NCBI RefSeq assembly: GCF_002749975.1
Contig: NZ_PEIG01000017.1
Location: 1-64,000, forward strand
Length of the DNA: 64,000 nt
Source: Gloeocapsopsis sp. IPPAS B-1203
GTDB taxonomy: Bacteria > Cyanobacteriota > Cyanobacteriia > Cyanobacteriales > Chroococcidiopsidaceae
Reading direction: 5' to 3'
This document shows positions 46,895-56,045 of this stretch, piece after piece. Below the pieces are notes generated by a model. The model was not told where the DNA came from. It searched no databases and was given only the letters and a program-made list of their open reading frames with translations. The translations under genes were made by a program, and so were the position numbers. Position 1 is the stretch's first letter. Each line of letters opens with the position of its first letter.

Positions 46895-49800
46895 TTACAA
46901 CCTCGTCTGAATCTGATGCAAAATGCTTTTATCTTTGATTTTGTCATCATTTGCCAGTAATAAAATCTTACTGATAACCTCGCTGATCTTTGAATCGCCA
47001 CCATCGCTAAAAGGCAAAAAAAGTTTCTGTCGTTTTCCCCAGCGATCCGGAACAATACAAAGATGATGACCTGGTTCAATGTGAATTGCTGCACTAGCAA
47101 GATGTACTTGATAGCAAGCTAATTTTCCTTGTACTTGCGCAAAATGTCCTGCGACAGTCACATTTGCTAAACCCAAATCAGCGACTAGCGTTCTGATTAA
47201 GTCCCCACGTTGTTGATAAGTCTCTTGTGATAAACGTGTGTCTCCCTCGCGTTGTGCTACCGAAACGACTAAATCAGCATCACGCATCACTTCAGAGAAA
47301 ATGACTGGCGGGATATCAACTAAAGGTAACGCTGTTCCATCAATAAATTGATCGGCTTGAAAATAAATGCGATCGCTTGTAATCTCCTCTGATGCAGATA
47401 AATAGTAACTCGCATCTTGAAACTCAAAATAGGCAACTAAATCTAATTCAGGAAAGACTTTAAACGGTATCGGATATTCACCATAACCAAGCTGCCAACC
47501 CCGCGATTGTAATAGCCTAGCAACGACCCGTGATTCTAGTTTATGTCCTGCAAAGCGATACGAATAATTGTAAGTTTCTTGTTCCGCAGGTGTCACCAAA
47601 TAAAGTTTGCGAAATACTTGTTTAAAAGGCTGTACAAGGCGTTGACGCACAATTTCTTGTTGCCATGCTGCTAATTCACCTTTGTGAAAAAGATGATCTG
47701 GATGAGCGATATAAGTTTGATTCTGTAATGGTATCAATTTGCCATCCAAGTTTTGTACTGCTAAGGTATCAGCCACAAACAAACCACAGCTTTGTTCCGT
47801 CAATAAAACAAGTTGATTCAACATATCCCGTGCGATCGGGATTTGACTAAAGATACTCAGTTCCTCATAGCTTAGCTTCTGCCCTGTTGCCATTATTTCC
47901 TCAAAATGACAGCGAAAGCGAGTTATCTGATTGCGCAGTTGCTGTATTGTCGCTTTAATTTCGGTATAGATTTGATTTTGGCGAACAACTGTAGGCACAG
48001 ACTTAAGCAAGCGATCGCCTCGGTATACTCTAAGTTGAACATCAGCTTGGCTCAAAGCAAGGGTTAGTTGATATTCACCAATTGACCAATGACACGTTTC
48101 TGGTGCTATCTTTTGGTTAAAACGCGCCTCCATCATCAACTCTAAGCTTTGCGCGTTGGGATAACCTGCGACTTGTGCTAAATACGCTAAAGCTTGTTGC
48201 ACTGCTGTTTGTTCGTTTGCCTGTTTTTCTGCACCAAATTTTTTGCTTTCTTTGAGAAACTGCTGTAGAAATAAATAACGTTCTAGAACTTCTTCTTGTC
48301 CCTGTTCGAGGGGTAACAAACCATAAGCTTTGGCAGCAAACTGCTTGCGTTTAGGTAGTGACTGTTCAATTTCTGTACGATTCCAACCCGCGATCGCCTC
48401 AATCAAAAATACAGTATTCTTATCAAAAACTTTAGCCTCACGCCATAGCGTCCAAATTTCGCGTCCTAAATCCCCAGCTTTTACAAAAGCACTTCTCAGC
48501 GCAGCAACTGTTTTTAAATCAAGTTCTACTTCAAATGTATCGGCAGTGTTTTGTTTAATAATTTTCAGTATATTTGTTAAGGGTAATGCCTCATCCCAAC
48601 CCAAAGCTACACACAATACATTCTGGCTATTTTGAGCAATCGGTAGTAAATATTTTAATGAAGTAAAAGGTAATCTTTGCAACTGAGCAACAAGTGTTTT
48701 ACGATCTGTGGGTGATTCTGGTTCAGTATCAGTTGCTTGTGCCAAGTTAAGCACAGCCCTCGTAATTCCATCTTGCCACTTAATTTTGTTCGGATTTTGC
48801 CTGTAATACTTGTTGGCGTGAGGATACACCAGCTTACCAAGTTGAAATATGCTATGTTGCCTAACAGATTCTAATAAATAATGACTGCCTTGAATCTTAA
48901 TTCGTGTCAGGATGTAGTAGTTTTCTTTTGAAAGGTTTTGGGCTGTTTCCCGTACTAATTTGTCACAGTATTCTACAATTACTCGGCTAAATTCATCGCT
49001 AACTTGCGCGTGAAAAGTAGTGATAACTCCATCAGCAGTCAATTCACAAGCATCATTAAGAATGTGTGGTAAATGTTGTACAGCTTGACAAAATTCTGTA
49101 TAGCCGAAACGTCCATATTCATGCAAACGATTCATCAAGCGTGGAAAGTAATAGCAAAGTCCTTTGTCTGATTGTGAGTAGAAACCACGTCCGTAAATTT
49201 GATATGCCCGAATTGATTTACAACTGTCAAAATCATATGGGTACGCATATGCATCAAAGTTGAATTGCCATTGCTGCTGTTGAGACTTGGCATCATCGTT
49301 GTAACAAGGAAACCCTTGAGGAGTGTAGTACATTTTCCCAAAGTAATTAGCAGGATCGAAAGGTCCAAAATCCCATTTTCCAAGCACAAGTTGTTCAACT
49401 AGATGTATGTTTTGCGAAGATGGTGGTAGCTCTAGCACTAACGCTAAGCAATCTTGTAAAGTTGGTGTTAAATACAATTCAGGAACACAGCAAATCCTCT
49501 GACGCTGTTTGATTTCGACTTCGTTGGTATAAAAGGGATTTGCCAGAATTTGTATCAATCTTGTTGCTAGGCGATCGCAGATGTCAGGTGGAGTAAATTC
49601 AATCAAGCAGGCAGTTAAGATTTCTACAACAGCTTGATATGCTGGTGCATTGAGTATGTAAGAATGCCACAGTATCGGATTGAAATACATATCAGCCGCC
49701 AAGCTACCTACTTCAGTTATTGGCAAGCGTGTTATTAATTGCTCTAAACTTCTTTTGACTAATGATGGCGATCGCCCAAAATCGTGAGGCACACTCCAAC

Positions 49801-50011
49801 CAAAAACTATATGCCCACTAGGAGTATTGAGCATTGCCTCATTGCTCAAGGTTGCCATTTCACCCCTAAGTAGCAACTGGTAAATTCCTTGTTGGGTATG
49901 GAAATGCTGGTAAGTCTTAATCTGATCTATCTGCCATACATCTACAAGTAAAGAGGAAATCTCTCGTTCAAATAAAGTAACTCTTTCTTGCAGCGAGGTT
50001 GGTATTTCCAT
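46895..50011 (-). CDS. large DUF4132/DUF5724-DUF7737-type protein (MolR-like), unknown function
   Basis: 1038 residues, cytoplasmic, no membrane segment. The N-terminal 600 residues are helical and Trp/Tyr-rich with no domain I can name. The region about 640-880 resembles DUF4132/DUF5724 (for example YRFAGHKLESRVVARLLQSRGW). The C-terminal part (about 900-1030) matches DUF7737 as I remember it: DIPPVIFSEVMRDADLVVSV, then LACYQVHLASAAIHIEPGHH and LCIVPDRW. Relatives include E. coli MolR/YehI-type proteins, whose molecular role is unknown. The gene before it on the same strand encodes a ubiquitin-like protein ending in Gly-Gly, with a repeat element between. No ATPase or E1-like domain was seen. 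Confidence 0.8.
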   Translation of the reverse strand: MEIPTSLQERVTLFEREISSLLVDVWQIDQIKTYQHFHTQQGIYQLLLRGEMATLSNEAMLNTPSGHIVFGWSVPHDFGRSPSLVKRSLEQLITRLPITEVGSLAADMYFNPILWHSYILNAPAYQAVVEILTACLIEFTPPDICDRLATRLIQILANPFYTNEVEIKQRQRICCVPELYLTPTLQDCLALVLELPPSSQNIHLVEQLVLGKWDFGPFDPANYFGKMYYTPQGFPCYNDDAKSQQQQWQFNFDAYAYPYDFDSCKSIRAYQIYGRGFYSQSDKGLCYYFPRLMNRLHEYGRFGYTEFCQAVQHLPHILNDACELTADGVITTFHAQVSDEFSRVIVEYCDKLVRETAQNLSKENYYILTRIKIQGSHYLLESVRQHSIFQLGKLVYPHANKYYRQNPNKIKWQDGITRAVLNLAQATDTEPESPTDRKTLVAQLQRLPFTSLKYLLPIAQNSQNVLCVALGWDEALPLTNILKIIKQNTADTFEVELDLKTVAALRSAFVKAGDLGREIWTLWREAKVFDKNTVFLIEAIAGWNRTEIEQSLPKRKQFAAKAYGLLPLEQGQEEVLERYLFLQQFLKESKKFGAEKQANEQTAVQQALAYLAQVAGYPNAQSLELMMEARFNQKIAPETCHWSIGEYQLTLALSQADVQLRVYRGDRLLKSVPTVVRQNQIYTEIKATIQQLRNQITRFRCHFEEIMATGQKLSYEELSIFSQIPIARDMLNQLVLLTEQSCGLFVADTLAVQNLDGKLIPLQNQTYIAHPDHLFHKGELAAWQQEIVRQRLVQPFKQVFRKLYLVTPAEQETYNYSYRFAGHKLESRVVARLLQSRGWQLGYGEYPIPFKVFPELDLVAYFEFQDASYYLSASEEITSDRIYFQADQFIDGTALPLVDIPPVIFSEVMRDADLVVSVAQREGDTRLSQETYQQRGDLIRTLVADLGLANVTVAGHFAQVQGKLACYQVHLASAAIHIEPGHHLCIVPDRWGKRQKLFLPFSDGGDSKISEVISKILLLANDDKIKDKSILHQIQTRL

Positions 50012-50051
50012 GATTTATACCGTTAGCTAAATGCCATGAACTATAAGCACC

Positions 50052-50176
50052 TTGACTGAAGTCGAGGCTACTTAAGCAAAGTGTGCATTCGCACACTAAA
50101 TATGAGAGTTTGATCGCTAAGTCTACGGAGGTAGACTTTGCTTGTTTAGCTGCGAATAAATTCGCTAAGCGTTCAT
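50052..50176 (-). repeat. dispersed stem-loop repeat between the Ubl-like and DUF4132-type genes
   Basis: Several hairpins: GTGTGCATTCGCACAC, AAGTCTACGGAGGTAGACTT and GCGAATAAATTCGC. The last two plus TTTGCTTGTTTAGCT are the inverse complement of the element at 11262-11394. Confidence 0.7.
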
Positions 50177-50177
50177 G

Positions 50178-50618
50178 TTAACCACCTACCAATGGCATTA
50201 ACCGCAAGAATACAACTTTTGTTTCTCGACTCAGCGTTATTTCTGCTTCTAAGTTTTCTACTTGCTGACCGTTGACTAAAATAATGTATGCCCCATCAGT
50301 AAACGCTTGCAGTGCCTTTTTCACCTCTATTTTGGTATCAATTTGAAGTGTATTATGTGGCTTTGAAGGAAAGCGTACAGCTCCTTGTTGCGCTTGCTCG
50401 GCAATTTCTGATGTGGTTAAATACTGACGTTCTAAAGCACGACGCACTTGCTGTGCATCCATTTGATGTTGTATCTGTAACTCGCGAACCTGGGCTTCTA
50501 CGCTGCGTTGAATCAGTTCAGCGACTCTAAGATGTTGGGAGTGCAATAAGACTTCTGGTAGTTGTGGTGCTTCTGGAAGCCCACCAAAAACTTGAGTACG
50601 AACTGCGATCGCTGGCAT
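50178..50618 (-). CDS. ThiS/MoaD-like ubiquitin-fold protein with C-terminal Gly-Gly
   Basis: 146 residues. Residues 1-12 are a beta strand, about 30-85 are a helical insertion rich in Gln, Glu and Arg, and about 95-146 (QAFTDGAYIILVNGQQVENL, then VVFLRLMPLVGG) look like the last half of a beta-grasp fold. The ending VFLRLMPLVGG resembles the MoaD/ThiS C-terminus, where the exposed Gly-Gly is adenylated by an E1-like enzyme to carry sulfur or form isopeptide bonds. This is inference from pattern; I know no named family. An inverted repeat abuts its start codon. It precedes the DUF4132-type gene. Confidence 0.7.
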   Translation of the reverse strand: MPAIAVRTQVFGGLPEAPQLPEVLLHSQHLRVAELIQRSVEAQVRELQIQHQMDAQQVRRALERQYLTTSEIAEQAQQGAVRFPSKPHNTLQIDTKIEVKKALQAFTDGAYIILVNGQQVENLEAEITLSRETKVVFLRLMPLVGG

Positions 50619-50658
50619 AGTACACTTGCTTTTTGCTAAGACTAGAACAAGTGTACTA
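50618..50658. promoter_or_regulatory. inverted repeat abutting the start codon of the Ubl-like gene
   Basis: Perfect 11-base arms TAGTACACTTG / CAAGTGTACTA with a 19-base spacer; the left arm touches the ATG (50618-50616) on the minus strand. It may bind a dimeric regulator or form an RNA hairpin over the translation start. No Shine-Dalgarno is visible, which strengthens the second option. Confidence 0.55.
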
Positions 50659-50713
50659 CTAATTAACAGGGCGATCGCACAACTTCAAGATATCTTTAAG
50701 GGAACCTAGTAAT

Positions 50714-51385
50714 TTAATCTATTTGCTCTAAAGCCGTTTTAGCTTCCTGCGCTACAGCTTCTACTTCGTCGTTTGCCATTTCTGCTAATATTGACCGTGC
50801 TTGCGTTCCACCCAATTTTCCTAAAGATTGAGCAGTACGATAGCGTACTTGCCAATCTGCATTAGAGACGTGAGGGGCTAGAAGTTCTACGGCGCGTGCG
50901 TCTTTTAAGTCTCCCAACGAACTAATTGCTGCAGTTTTTACTAAGTCAATATCTGAATTTAGTGCTTCTTTAAGCAAGTCAAAGGAACGCGGATCGCCGA
51001 GTTCACCTAACGTAGCGACAATACTAAACTTGATCAGCCACTCACTTGTACTGTGATAGAGTTGCTCTAAATCAGTATATGCCTCAGTTAACTTCAAAGC
51101 ACCAATACAGTCGGCAGCAGCAGCTTGAACATCAGGTTCAGGGTCGTTTTTGAGGCGATCGCGCAATAAATCGAGAGACACTTGCAAATTCTGTCCGCCT
51201 AATGTATCCATTTGACTAACTGCCGAGTAGCGAACACGAGCATTAGTATCTTGAACAGCACTTTGAGCTAATTCAAAAGCAACCGCTGTATCTTCTAGTT
51301 CCCGAATTTGATTTACCGCCCGCAGGCGTTCTCCCAAATCCTCAGAACTAAGCATTTGTTTAACAGTTTCAGGTGTCACAGTCAT
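50714..51385 (-). CDS. nblB: phycobilisome degradation protein NblB-like (HEAT repeats)
   Basis: 223 residues of HEAT-type repeats, related to the CpcE/CpcF bilin lyases. NblB is required to dismantle phycobilisomes under nutrient stress and interacts with bilin sites. The N-terminus VTPETVKQMLSSEDLGERLRAVNQIREL and later KNDPEPDVQAAAADCIGALKLTEAY and IVATLGELGDPRSFDLLKEALNSD agree well with NblB from memory. Length is close to the Synechococcus protein (about 220). Stand-alone gene; no cpc genes nearby. Some caution, since related HEAT lyases share the pattern. Confidence 0.85.
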   Translation of the reverse strand: MTVTPETVKQMLSSEDLGERLRAVNQIRELEDTAVAFELAQSAVQDTNARVRYSAVSQMDTLGGQNLQVSLDLLRDRLKNDPEPDVQAAAADCIGALKLTEAYTDLEQLYHSTSEWLIKFSIVATLGELGDPRSFDLLKEALNSDIDLVKTAAISSLGDLKDARAVELLAPHVSNADWQVRYRTAQSLGKLGGTQARSILAEMANDEVEAVAQEAKTALEQID

Positions 51386-51470
51386 TTAATTATTCCAGTT
51401 TTAAATTAAATCAATCTACAAATTTCAAGCAACGAGTAGAATACACGTAAACTATACTAATCCCTCACTG

Positions 51471-51486
51471 CTCGCCCCTCGCCCCT
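51471..51486 (-). repeat. intergenic copy of the GAGGGGC heptamer
   Basis: CTCGCCCCTCGCCCCT: two reverse-complement copies of the heptamer seen inside purH, here just after the CBS gene's stop codon. Confidence 0.6.
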
Positions 51487-51946
51487 AATCTTCCGCTGCC
51501 ATTGCCCGTACTACATCTCCACGGGTGAGAATGCCAATAATCTTTCCTTCTGAGTCGATAACAGGTAGGCGGCGCACTTCGCGATCGTGCATTAACTTAG
51601 CAGCCTCTCTCAAAGTTTTATCAGGGGAAACAGTAACCGGATCGCTACTCATTACTTCCCCGACAGTTTGCCCTAGGGCTTTATGTAAGTCGCGCTCGTA
51701 TTTGGCAGGATTTTGTAAATAAATCACACTATCGAGAATCATAATGTATGCAGGAGGGGTCACACCTGTTTCCTGCCACATCAAGTCGCTTTCAGAGATA
51801 ATGCCGACTAATTTGCCAGTATCATTAACAACAGGCAAACCACTGATACGTTTCTCTGCCAGAATTTGAATAGCTTCGTTCAAAGGTGTTTCTGAGCGTA
51901 CGACAATTGGATCGCGGCTCATCACCTCAGCAACAGTCTTAGGCAT
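51485..51946 (-). CDS. CBS domain-containing protein (tandem CBS pair)
   Basis: 153 residues, two CBS motifs forming one Bateman module: VAEVMSRDPIVVRSETPLNEAIQ with RISGLPVVNDTGKLVGIISESDLM (about 4-60), and VGEVMSSDPVTVSPDKTLREAAK with REVRRLPVIDSEGKIIGILTRGDVV (about 92-150). It probably senses an adenosine nucleotide and regulates an unknown partner. The 30-residue linker is longer than usual. No fused effector domain. Same strand as nblB but about 100 bases apart. Confidence 0.93.
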   Translation of the reverse strand: MPKTVAEVMSRDPIVVRSETPLNEAIQILAEKRISGLPVVNDTGKLVGIISESDLMWQETGVTPPAYIMILDSVIYLQNPAKYERDLHKALGQTVGEVMSSDPVTVSPDKTLREAAKLMHDREVRRLPVIDSEGKIIGILTRGDVVRAMAAED

Positions 51947-52078
51947 TTAATTAAAGATATCTACAATTTAAGTCCTCTGCGATCATTGTATAAAATTCAG
52001 ACAACTAACCCGCATAGGTTTATGGTTTGTAACTAGAGAGTGAGTGGTGAGTGACTAGTGGCTAGTAGTTAGTGATTA

Positions 52079-52145
52079 GTTTTGAGTTTTGAATTGAAAG
52101 AATTGAAAGAATTTTAAACTTTGGGTTTTCTTAACTCATAACTCT
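52079..52145. repeat. dispersed 'AACTCAAAACT' palindromic repeat, copy 3
   Basis: GTTTTGAGTTTTGAATTG with the downstream partner CTTAACTCATAACTC; longer and more worn than copies 1 and 2. Preceded by a GTGAGTGGTGAGTGACTAG low-complexity run (52038-52076). Confidence 0.5.
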
Positions 52146-52204
52146 CCAGACTTACTTAGCTCCTCCCGATCTAAATTTCTCTAGTTCGGTATGTTCTAAA
52201 TCGC

Positions 52205-53242
52205 TCAATTAAAGGGAGTTTCGCAGAAGGCTTGGAGTAATTTAATGCAGTTAGCGATCGCACCCAAGTGAGCAATTTCATAACCGTGGGTATTTTGTGT
52301 CGGAAATGCTAAACACGCCGCACGGGGAACATGACCAAATTTCATGGCGATCGAAGCATCGCTACCAAAACCACTCAAGGTTGCGAGTTGTACTGGCATA
52401 TCTAGCTTTTGTGCTACTTGTCTTAGTTGTCCGTTAAGCGTTTCATCGTAAATTCCGTATCCATCTTGCGAGAGAATTACGGGTGCTTCTCCAGATTTAA
52501 TTGGGTATTCTGGCGCTAAAGGACAAATTTCTAATGCAATTAAAGCATCCAAATGCTGCTTTTGACTAAAATACAGCGCTCCCACTGCACCCACTTCTTC
52601 TTTTGCTGAAGCCACAAGATAAGTATCAACAACTGGCTGTTTGATTTGTTCTGCTAATGCCAGCAAAATTGCCACAGAAGCTTTATTATCCAGCGTGTAA
52701 CTTGCAATATAATCTTTCAATCGCGCTGGATGTTTGCGATGTTTCCCGATGACTACCCGCGTTCCTGGGCGAATTCCTGCATCGTCGAGTTCTTCTGGCG
52801 TACACTTCGTCTCAATCCATGCATTTTCCCACTTTACAGGAGTATCTTCTTGCAACTCTTTTTGCGGCGATTCGTGCGATACATGGCGCGAACCAAAGCT
52901 GAGAATACCGCTAATCGTTTCATTGTCACCAAGTAAATCGACAACGCCTTCACCATAAATCCAAGGATAAGAACCTCCTAGCCTGCGAACTTCGACTTGC
53001 CCTTCATCACCAACTGTTTTGACAATTGCACCAATTTCGTCTTTGTGTGCGGTAATTGCAATAGATCGACTCGCGTCACGCCCTGGAATTTTGGCAATAA
53101 TGTTATCGGCGCGATCGCACCAGACTTCTACTGAAAGTGCCGCAAATTGTTGCAGTAATAATTGATTAATCTCTCCTTCTGCACCACTCGGCGAATGATG
53201 CATCACTAATTCTTGAATAAGTTCAAATATTTCGTCGTACAT
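52205..53242 (-). CDS. M42 family metallopeptidase (glutamyl/leucyl aminopeptidase-like)
   Basis: 345-residue di-metal aminopeptidase of the M42 (FrvX) family. Ligand segments: ITAHKDEIGAIVK (His-x-Asp), TLDNKASVAILLAL (bridging Asp), SAKEEVGAVGA (catalytic Glu pair) and a closing His near TQNTHGYEIAH. The apical domain GEGQ... lies about 75-150. It trims peptides in the cytoplasm; often annotated as 'endoglucanase', which is not justified. Single gene with divergent small repeats upstream. Length is normal. Confidence 0.92.
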   Translation of the reverse strand: MYDEIFELIQELVMHHSPSGAEGEINQLLLQQFAALSVEVWCDRADNIIAKIPGRDASRSIAITAHKDEIGAIVKTVGDEGQVEVRRLGGSYPWIYGEGVVDLLGDNETISGILSFGSRHVSHESPQKELQEDTPVKWENAWIETKCTPEELDDAGIRPGTRVVIGKHRKHPARLKDYIASYTLDNKASVAILLALAEQIKQPVVDTYLVASAKEEVGAVGALYFSQKQHLDALIALEICPLAPEYPIKSGEAPVILSQDGYGIYDETLNGQLRQVAQKLDMPVQLATLSGFGSDASIAMKFGHVPRAACLAFPTQNTHGYEIAHLGAIANCIKLLQAFCETPFN

Positions 53243-53341
53243 GAGCTAGGAAATGAGGACCAACACAATTCACAAAAGCGGAGGAAGACAATTCATCTAC
53301 CAACAACTAGTCACGAGTGACTTACTACATCATTACCCAAA

Positions 53342-54385
53342 TTACTGATTGCGCTTCTGCACTAATAAATACATAAAATAAGGAGCACCAATAACCGCAG
53401 TCACGATACCACAAGGAATTTCAATCGGAGCAAATAGGGTACGTCCTAATAAATCAGCAACAACAACAAGCATCGCACCCATCATCCCTGCAACTGGAAC
53501 GAGCGAACCATGTGTAGAACCTACGAATTGACGTGCCATATGAGGAGCCATTAAACCGACAAAACCAATTGCACCAGCCGTTGCTACCGCAGATCCAGCA
53601 AGCGCTGTACTAATCAGTAACAACCAGCCGCGCTGCCACTCTACATGACAACCTAATCCAGTAGCAAGATCGTCACCTAAAGCTAAGGCATTGAGTTGTC
53701 GAGTCTTAACTAAAGCCAATGGCACAAATACAGCAAGCCAAGGTAAAAAGGCAAAAACCTGCTCCCAACTACGTCCGTAAACACTTCCTGCTAACCAGAC
53801 TAAAGCTTGGCTAACGCTGTTAATCTCACCGAATGTCACAATTACACTCGTGCAAGCACCAATCACAGTAGCAATCCCAACTCCAATTAAAATCAACCGC
53901 AACGGAGAACTGCCCCCCTCCCATGCTAAAAAATAAATCAGCAATGAAACTACTAGCGCCCCAGCAAAGGCAGATAAGGGTAAAAACCCTACAGGAACAT
54001 TAGGAAACAAGACAATCAAGCTCACAGCGGCTAAACTTGCACCAGCATTAACACCAATAATGCCAGGATCTGCAAGTGGGTTACGGGTAATTCCTTGCAT
54101 GATTGCGCCAGAGATCGCGAGTGCTAGCCCTACTAGACTTGCTACTAAAGTTCTCGGTAGTCGCAGTGTATTAATCACAAATGCGTAGTCAGAATTTCCT
54201 TCTAACCCCAATACCGTTTGAATAACAGCAAGTGGTGGTATGGGATATTCTCCATACCCAATGCTAGCAATCATTGCTACCAAAGTTACAAGTAACAACA
54301 ATAGCAACACAGTTAGAACACGCTGCTTGATGCGGAGTGATAGCGGTAGCGATCGCGAACGAAATTGAAAGGTATTTTGCTTCAT
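53342..54385 (-). CDS. FecCD-family iron-siderophore ABC permease, second subunit
   Basis: 347 residues with about ten transmembrane helices, BtuC/FecCD fold; forms the membrane channel for ferric siderophores. Signature segments: LPRTLVASLVGLALAISGAIMQGITRNPLADPGIIGVNAGA and GAIGFVGLMAPHMAR. The coupling-loop motif that contacts the ATPase is present (GLMAPHMARQFVG). The start ATG overlaps the stop of the upstream permease by four bases (ATGA), so they are translationally coupled. Neither ATPase nor binding protein lies beside it; a FecB-like lipoprotein is at 33.9 kb. Confidence 0.93.
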   Translation of the reverse strand: MKQNTFQFRSRSLPLSLRIKQRVLTVLLLLLLVTLVAMIASIGYGEYPIPPLAVIQTVLGLEGNSDYAFVINTLRLPRTLVASLVGLALAISGAIMQGITRNPLADPGIIGVNAGASLAAVSLIVLFPNVPVGFLPLSAFAGALVVSLLIYFLAWEGGSSPLRLILIGVGIATVIGACTSVIVTFGEINSVSQALVWLAGSVYGRSWEQVFAFLPWLAVFVPLALVKTRQLNALALGDDLATGLGCHVEWQRGWLLLISTALAGSAVATAGAIGFVGLMAPHMARQFVGSTHGSLVPVAGMMGAMLVVVADLLGRTLFAPIEIPCGIVTAVIGAPYFMYLLVQKRNQ

Positions 54386-55398
54386 TTACTAACTTTCATC
54401 CGAGCAAGATAAACAAAGAAGGGCGCACCAACTAAGGCTGTTACGATGCCTACGGGCAATTCTTGTGGTCGAATAATCAGTCGCGCAACAACATCGGAAG
54501 CTAGCAATAATATCGCACCGAATATTGCACTATATGGTAGAAGCCAGCGATAATCTATCCCAATCAGTAAGCGGACAATGTGAGGAACGACTAAACCAAT
54601 GAAACCGATAGGTCCTGCTGCCGCAACAGCACTACCAGCTAATAACAATACAGCGACAGCAGCAGCAATTTTCACCCAGGCAGTTTTTTGTCCTAAGCCT
54701 TTGGCAACATCTTCACCAAGATTGAGAATGTTAATTTGTCTTGCTAAAGCAAGTGCGAGTACAATGCCAATAATAATGTATGGCAACACTTGTCCAATAA
54801 TTGCATAATCGCGACCAGCAACACTTCCTGCTAACCAAAAGCGAATTTCATCAAGAGTGCGTTGACTCACAATCAAAATGCCTGTTGTGATTGCTGAAAG
54901 TAATGCTGCGATCGCCGCACCTGCAATTGTCAGATTGAGCGGAGTAATACCACCACGCCCTAAAGAACCCAGAAGGTAAACACTCACAGCACTTGCACCA
55001 GCACCGAAAAACGCACACCAAACATAAAAAATGGGTTCAGAAGTCCCAAAAAGAAAGATAGCAATAACAACAGCAAACGCTGCACCTGCATTGATTCCCA
55101 AAATTTCGGGATCTGCTAAGGGATTACGGCTAATACCTTGCATAATTGCTCCAGCAATAGCGGTTGCTGCACCAACAAGAATTGCTAGCAGCGATCGCGG
55201 TACGCGCACTGTACGAATGATCAGATGTTCCGTTGAACCATCAAAAACAGCGATCGCCTCATAAATTGTTTTCAATGAAATGTCCGCTGCACCTAAGGCA
55301 ATGCTGACAAATAGACAGATCATCAATAACACTAAGCTGATAATTAAGCCTATCAGTGGCGATTTACTCGTTTGTTCTCTGTTTGCTAATTCTGCCAT
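54382..55398 (-). CDS. FecCD-family iron-siderophore ABC permease, first subunit
   Basis: 338 residues, about ten helices. RVPRSLLAILVGAATAIAGAIMQGISRNPLADPEILGINAGA and GPIGFIGLVVPHIVRLLIG are the FecCD signatures. Forms a heterodimer channel with the following gene product. ATG 55398 has AAGG a few bases upstream. The A+T-rich 5' flank (55400-55560) has several GATA-like words that could be iron-regulator sites, but I could not define a Fur box. First gene of the two-gene operon. Confidence 0.93.
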   Translation of the reverse strand: MAELANREQTSKSPLIGLIISLVLLMICLFVSIALGAADISLKTIYEAIAVFDGSTEHLIIRTVRVPRSLLAILVGAATAIAGAIMQGISRNPLADPEILGINAGAAFAVVIAIFLFGTSEPIFYVWCAFFGAGASAVSVYLLGSLGRGGITPLNLTIAGAAIAALLSAITTGILIVSQRTLDEIRFWLAGSVAGRDYAIIGQVLPYIIIGIVLALALARQINILNLGEDVAKGLGQKTAWVKIAAAVAVLLLAGSAVAAAGPIGFIGLVVPHIVRLLIGIDYRWLLPYSAIFGAILLLASDVVARLIIRPQELPVGIVTALVGAPFFVYLARMKVSK

Positions 55399-56045
55399 AC
55401 CTTAGTTTTCATACCTTATTGTTGCTTAGATACTGCGATCGCATACGTTCATTTTTTGGCAGTTGTGGACAATCAACATCAAAAATTACTCTCAACTATT
55501 GGCAAATTCTATCAATAATTTTGTGAAATTTATCATTCTATTCTTCTTGACTGAGTAAAATCAATTTTATTTTAGAAGAGCAAAGAGCAAGTATTTAGTA
55601 CAAATGCACTAAAAGTAACAATACCTTTTTTTAGCGATCTTAGTTCTAAACGGTTGATGTAGTTCAATCTTAAATTAAAAAAGCTCTCTTAAACTTCGCG
55701 TCTTAGAAGTTTAAAAAGAGCAAAAATAAGTATATTAATCAAATTAAAGATTAAGTATGAGATATAGCATTTCTAAATGATTCACGAACTTACCAACTTG
55801 TTAGCTAATAGCTAAGAACAATAAATAAGTCTTTTCTTAGCAATCAACCATTATTAATTTCAAGAAAATATTCATAACTCAGATAGAAATGCCATATGTA
55901 TCTTACTTACTGATATTCAACAAACATACTGTATTTAATCAATTTAATTCATTCGATTGTTTTTTAGTTATTTGTAGAGTTATTAAATTAGCCAAAACCC
56001 CTTTTTTTGCCAATATTGTTTCTCCAAAAAATCATTTAAGCATTG
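55399..56045. other. intergenic, no gene seen
   Basis: About 650 bases, strongly A+T-rich, between the permease operon start and the MshEN-repeat gene. It holds direct words such as AGAGCAAAGAGCAAG and GTTTAAAAAGAGC, but no frame with coding character and no clear RNA or terminator. The forward frame at 55889 is dismissed. Confidence 0.5.

Noticed and set aside
55400-55560. Fur box upstream of the FecCD operon
   Set aside because: Several GATAAAT-like words occur, but no arrangement matched the 19-bp pattern well enough in such A+T-rich sequence.
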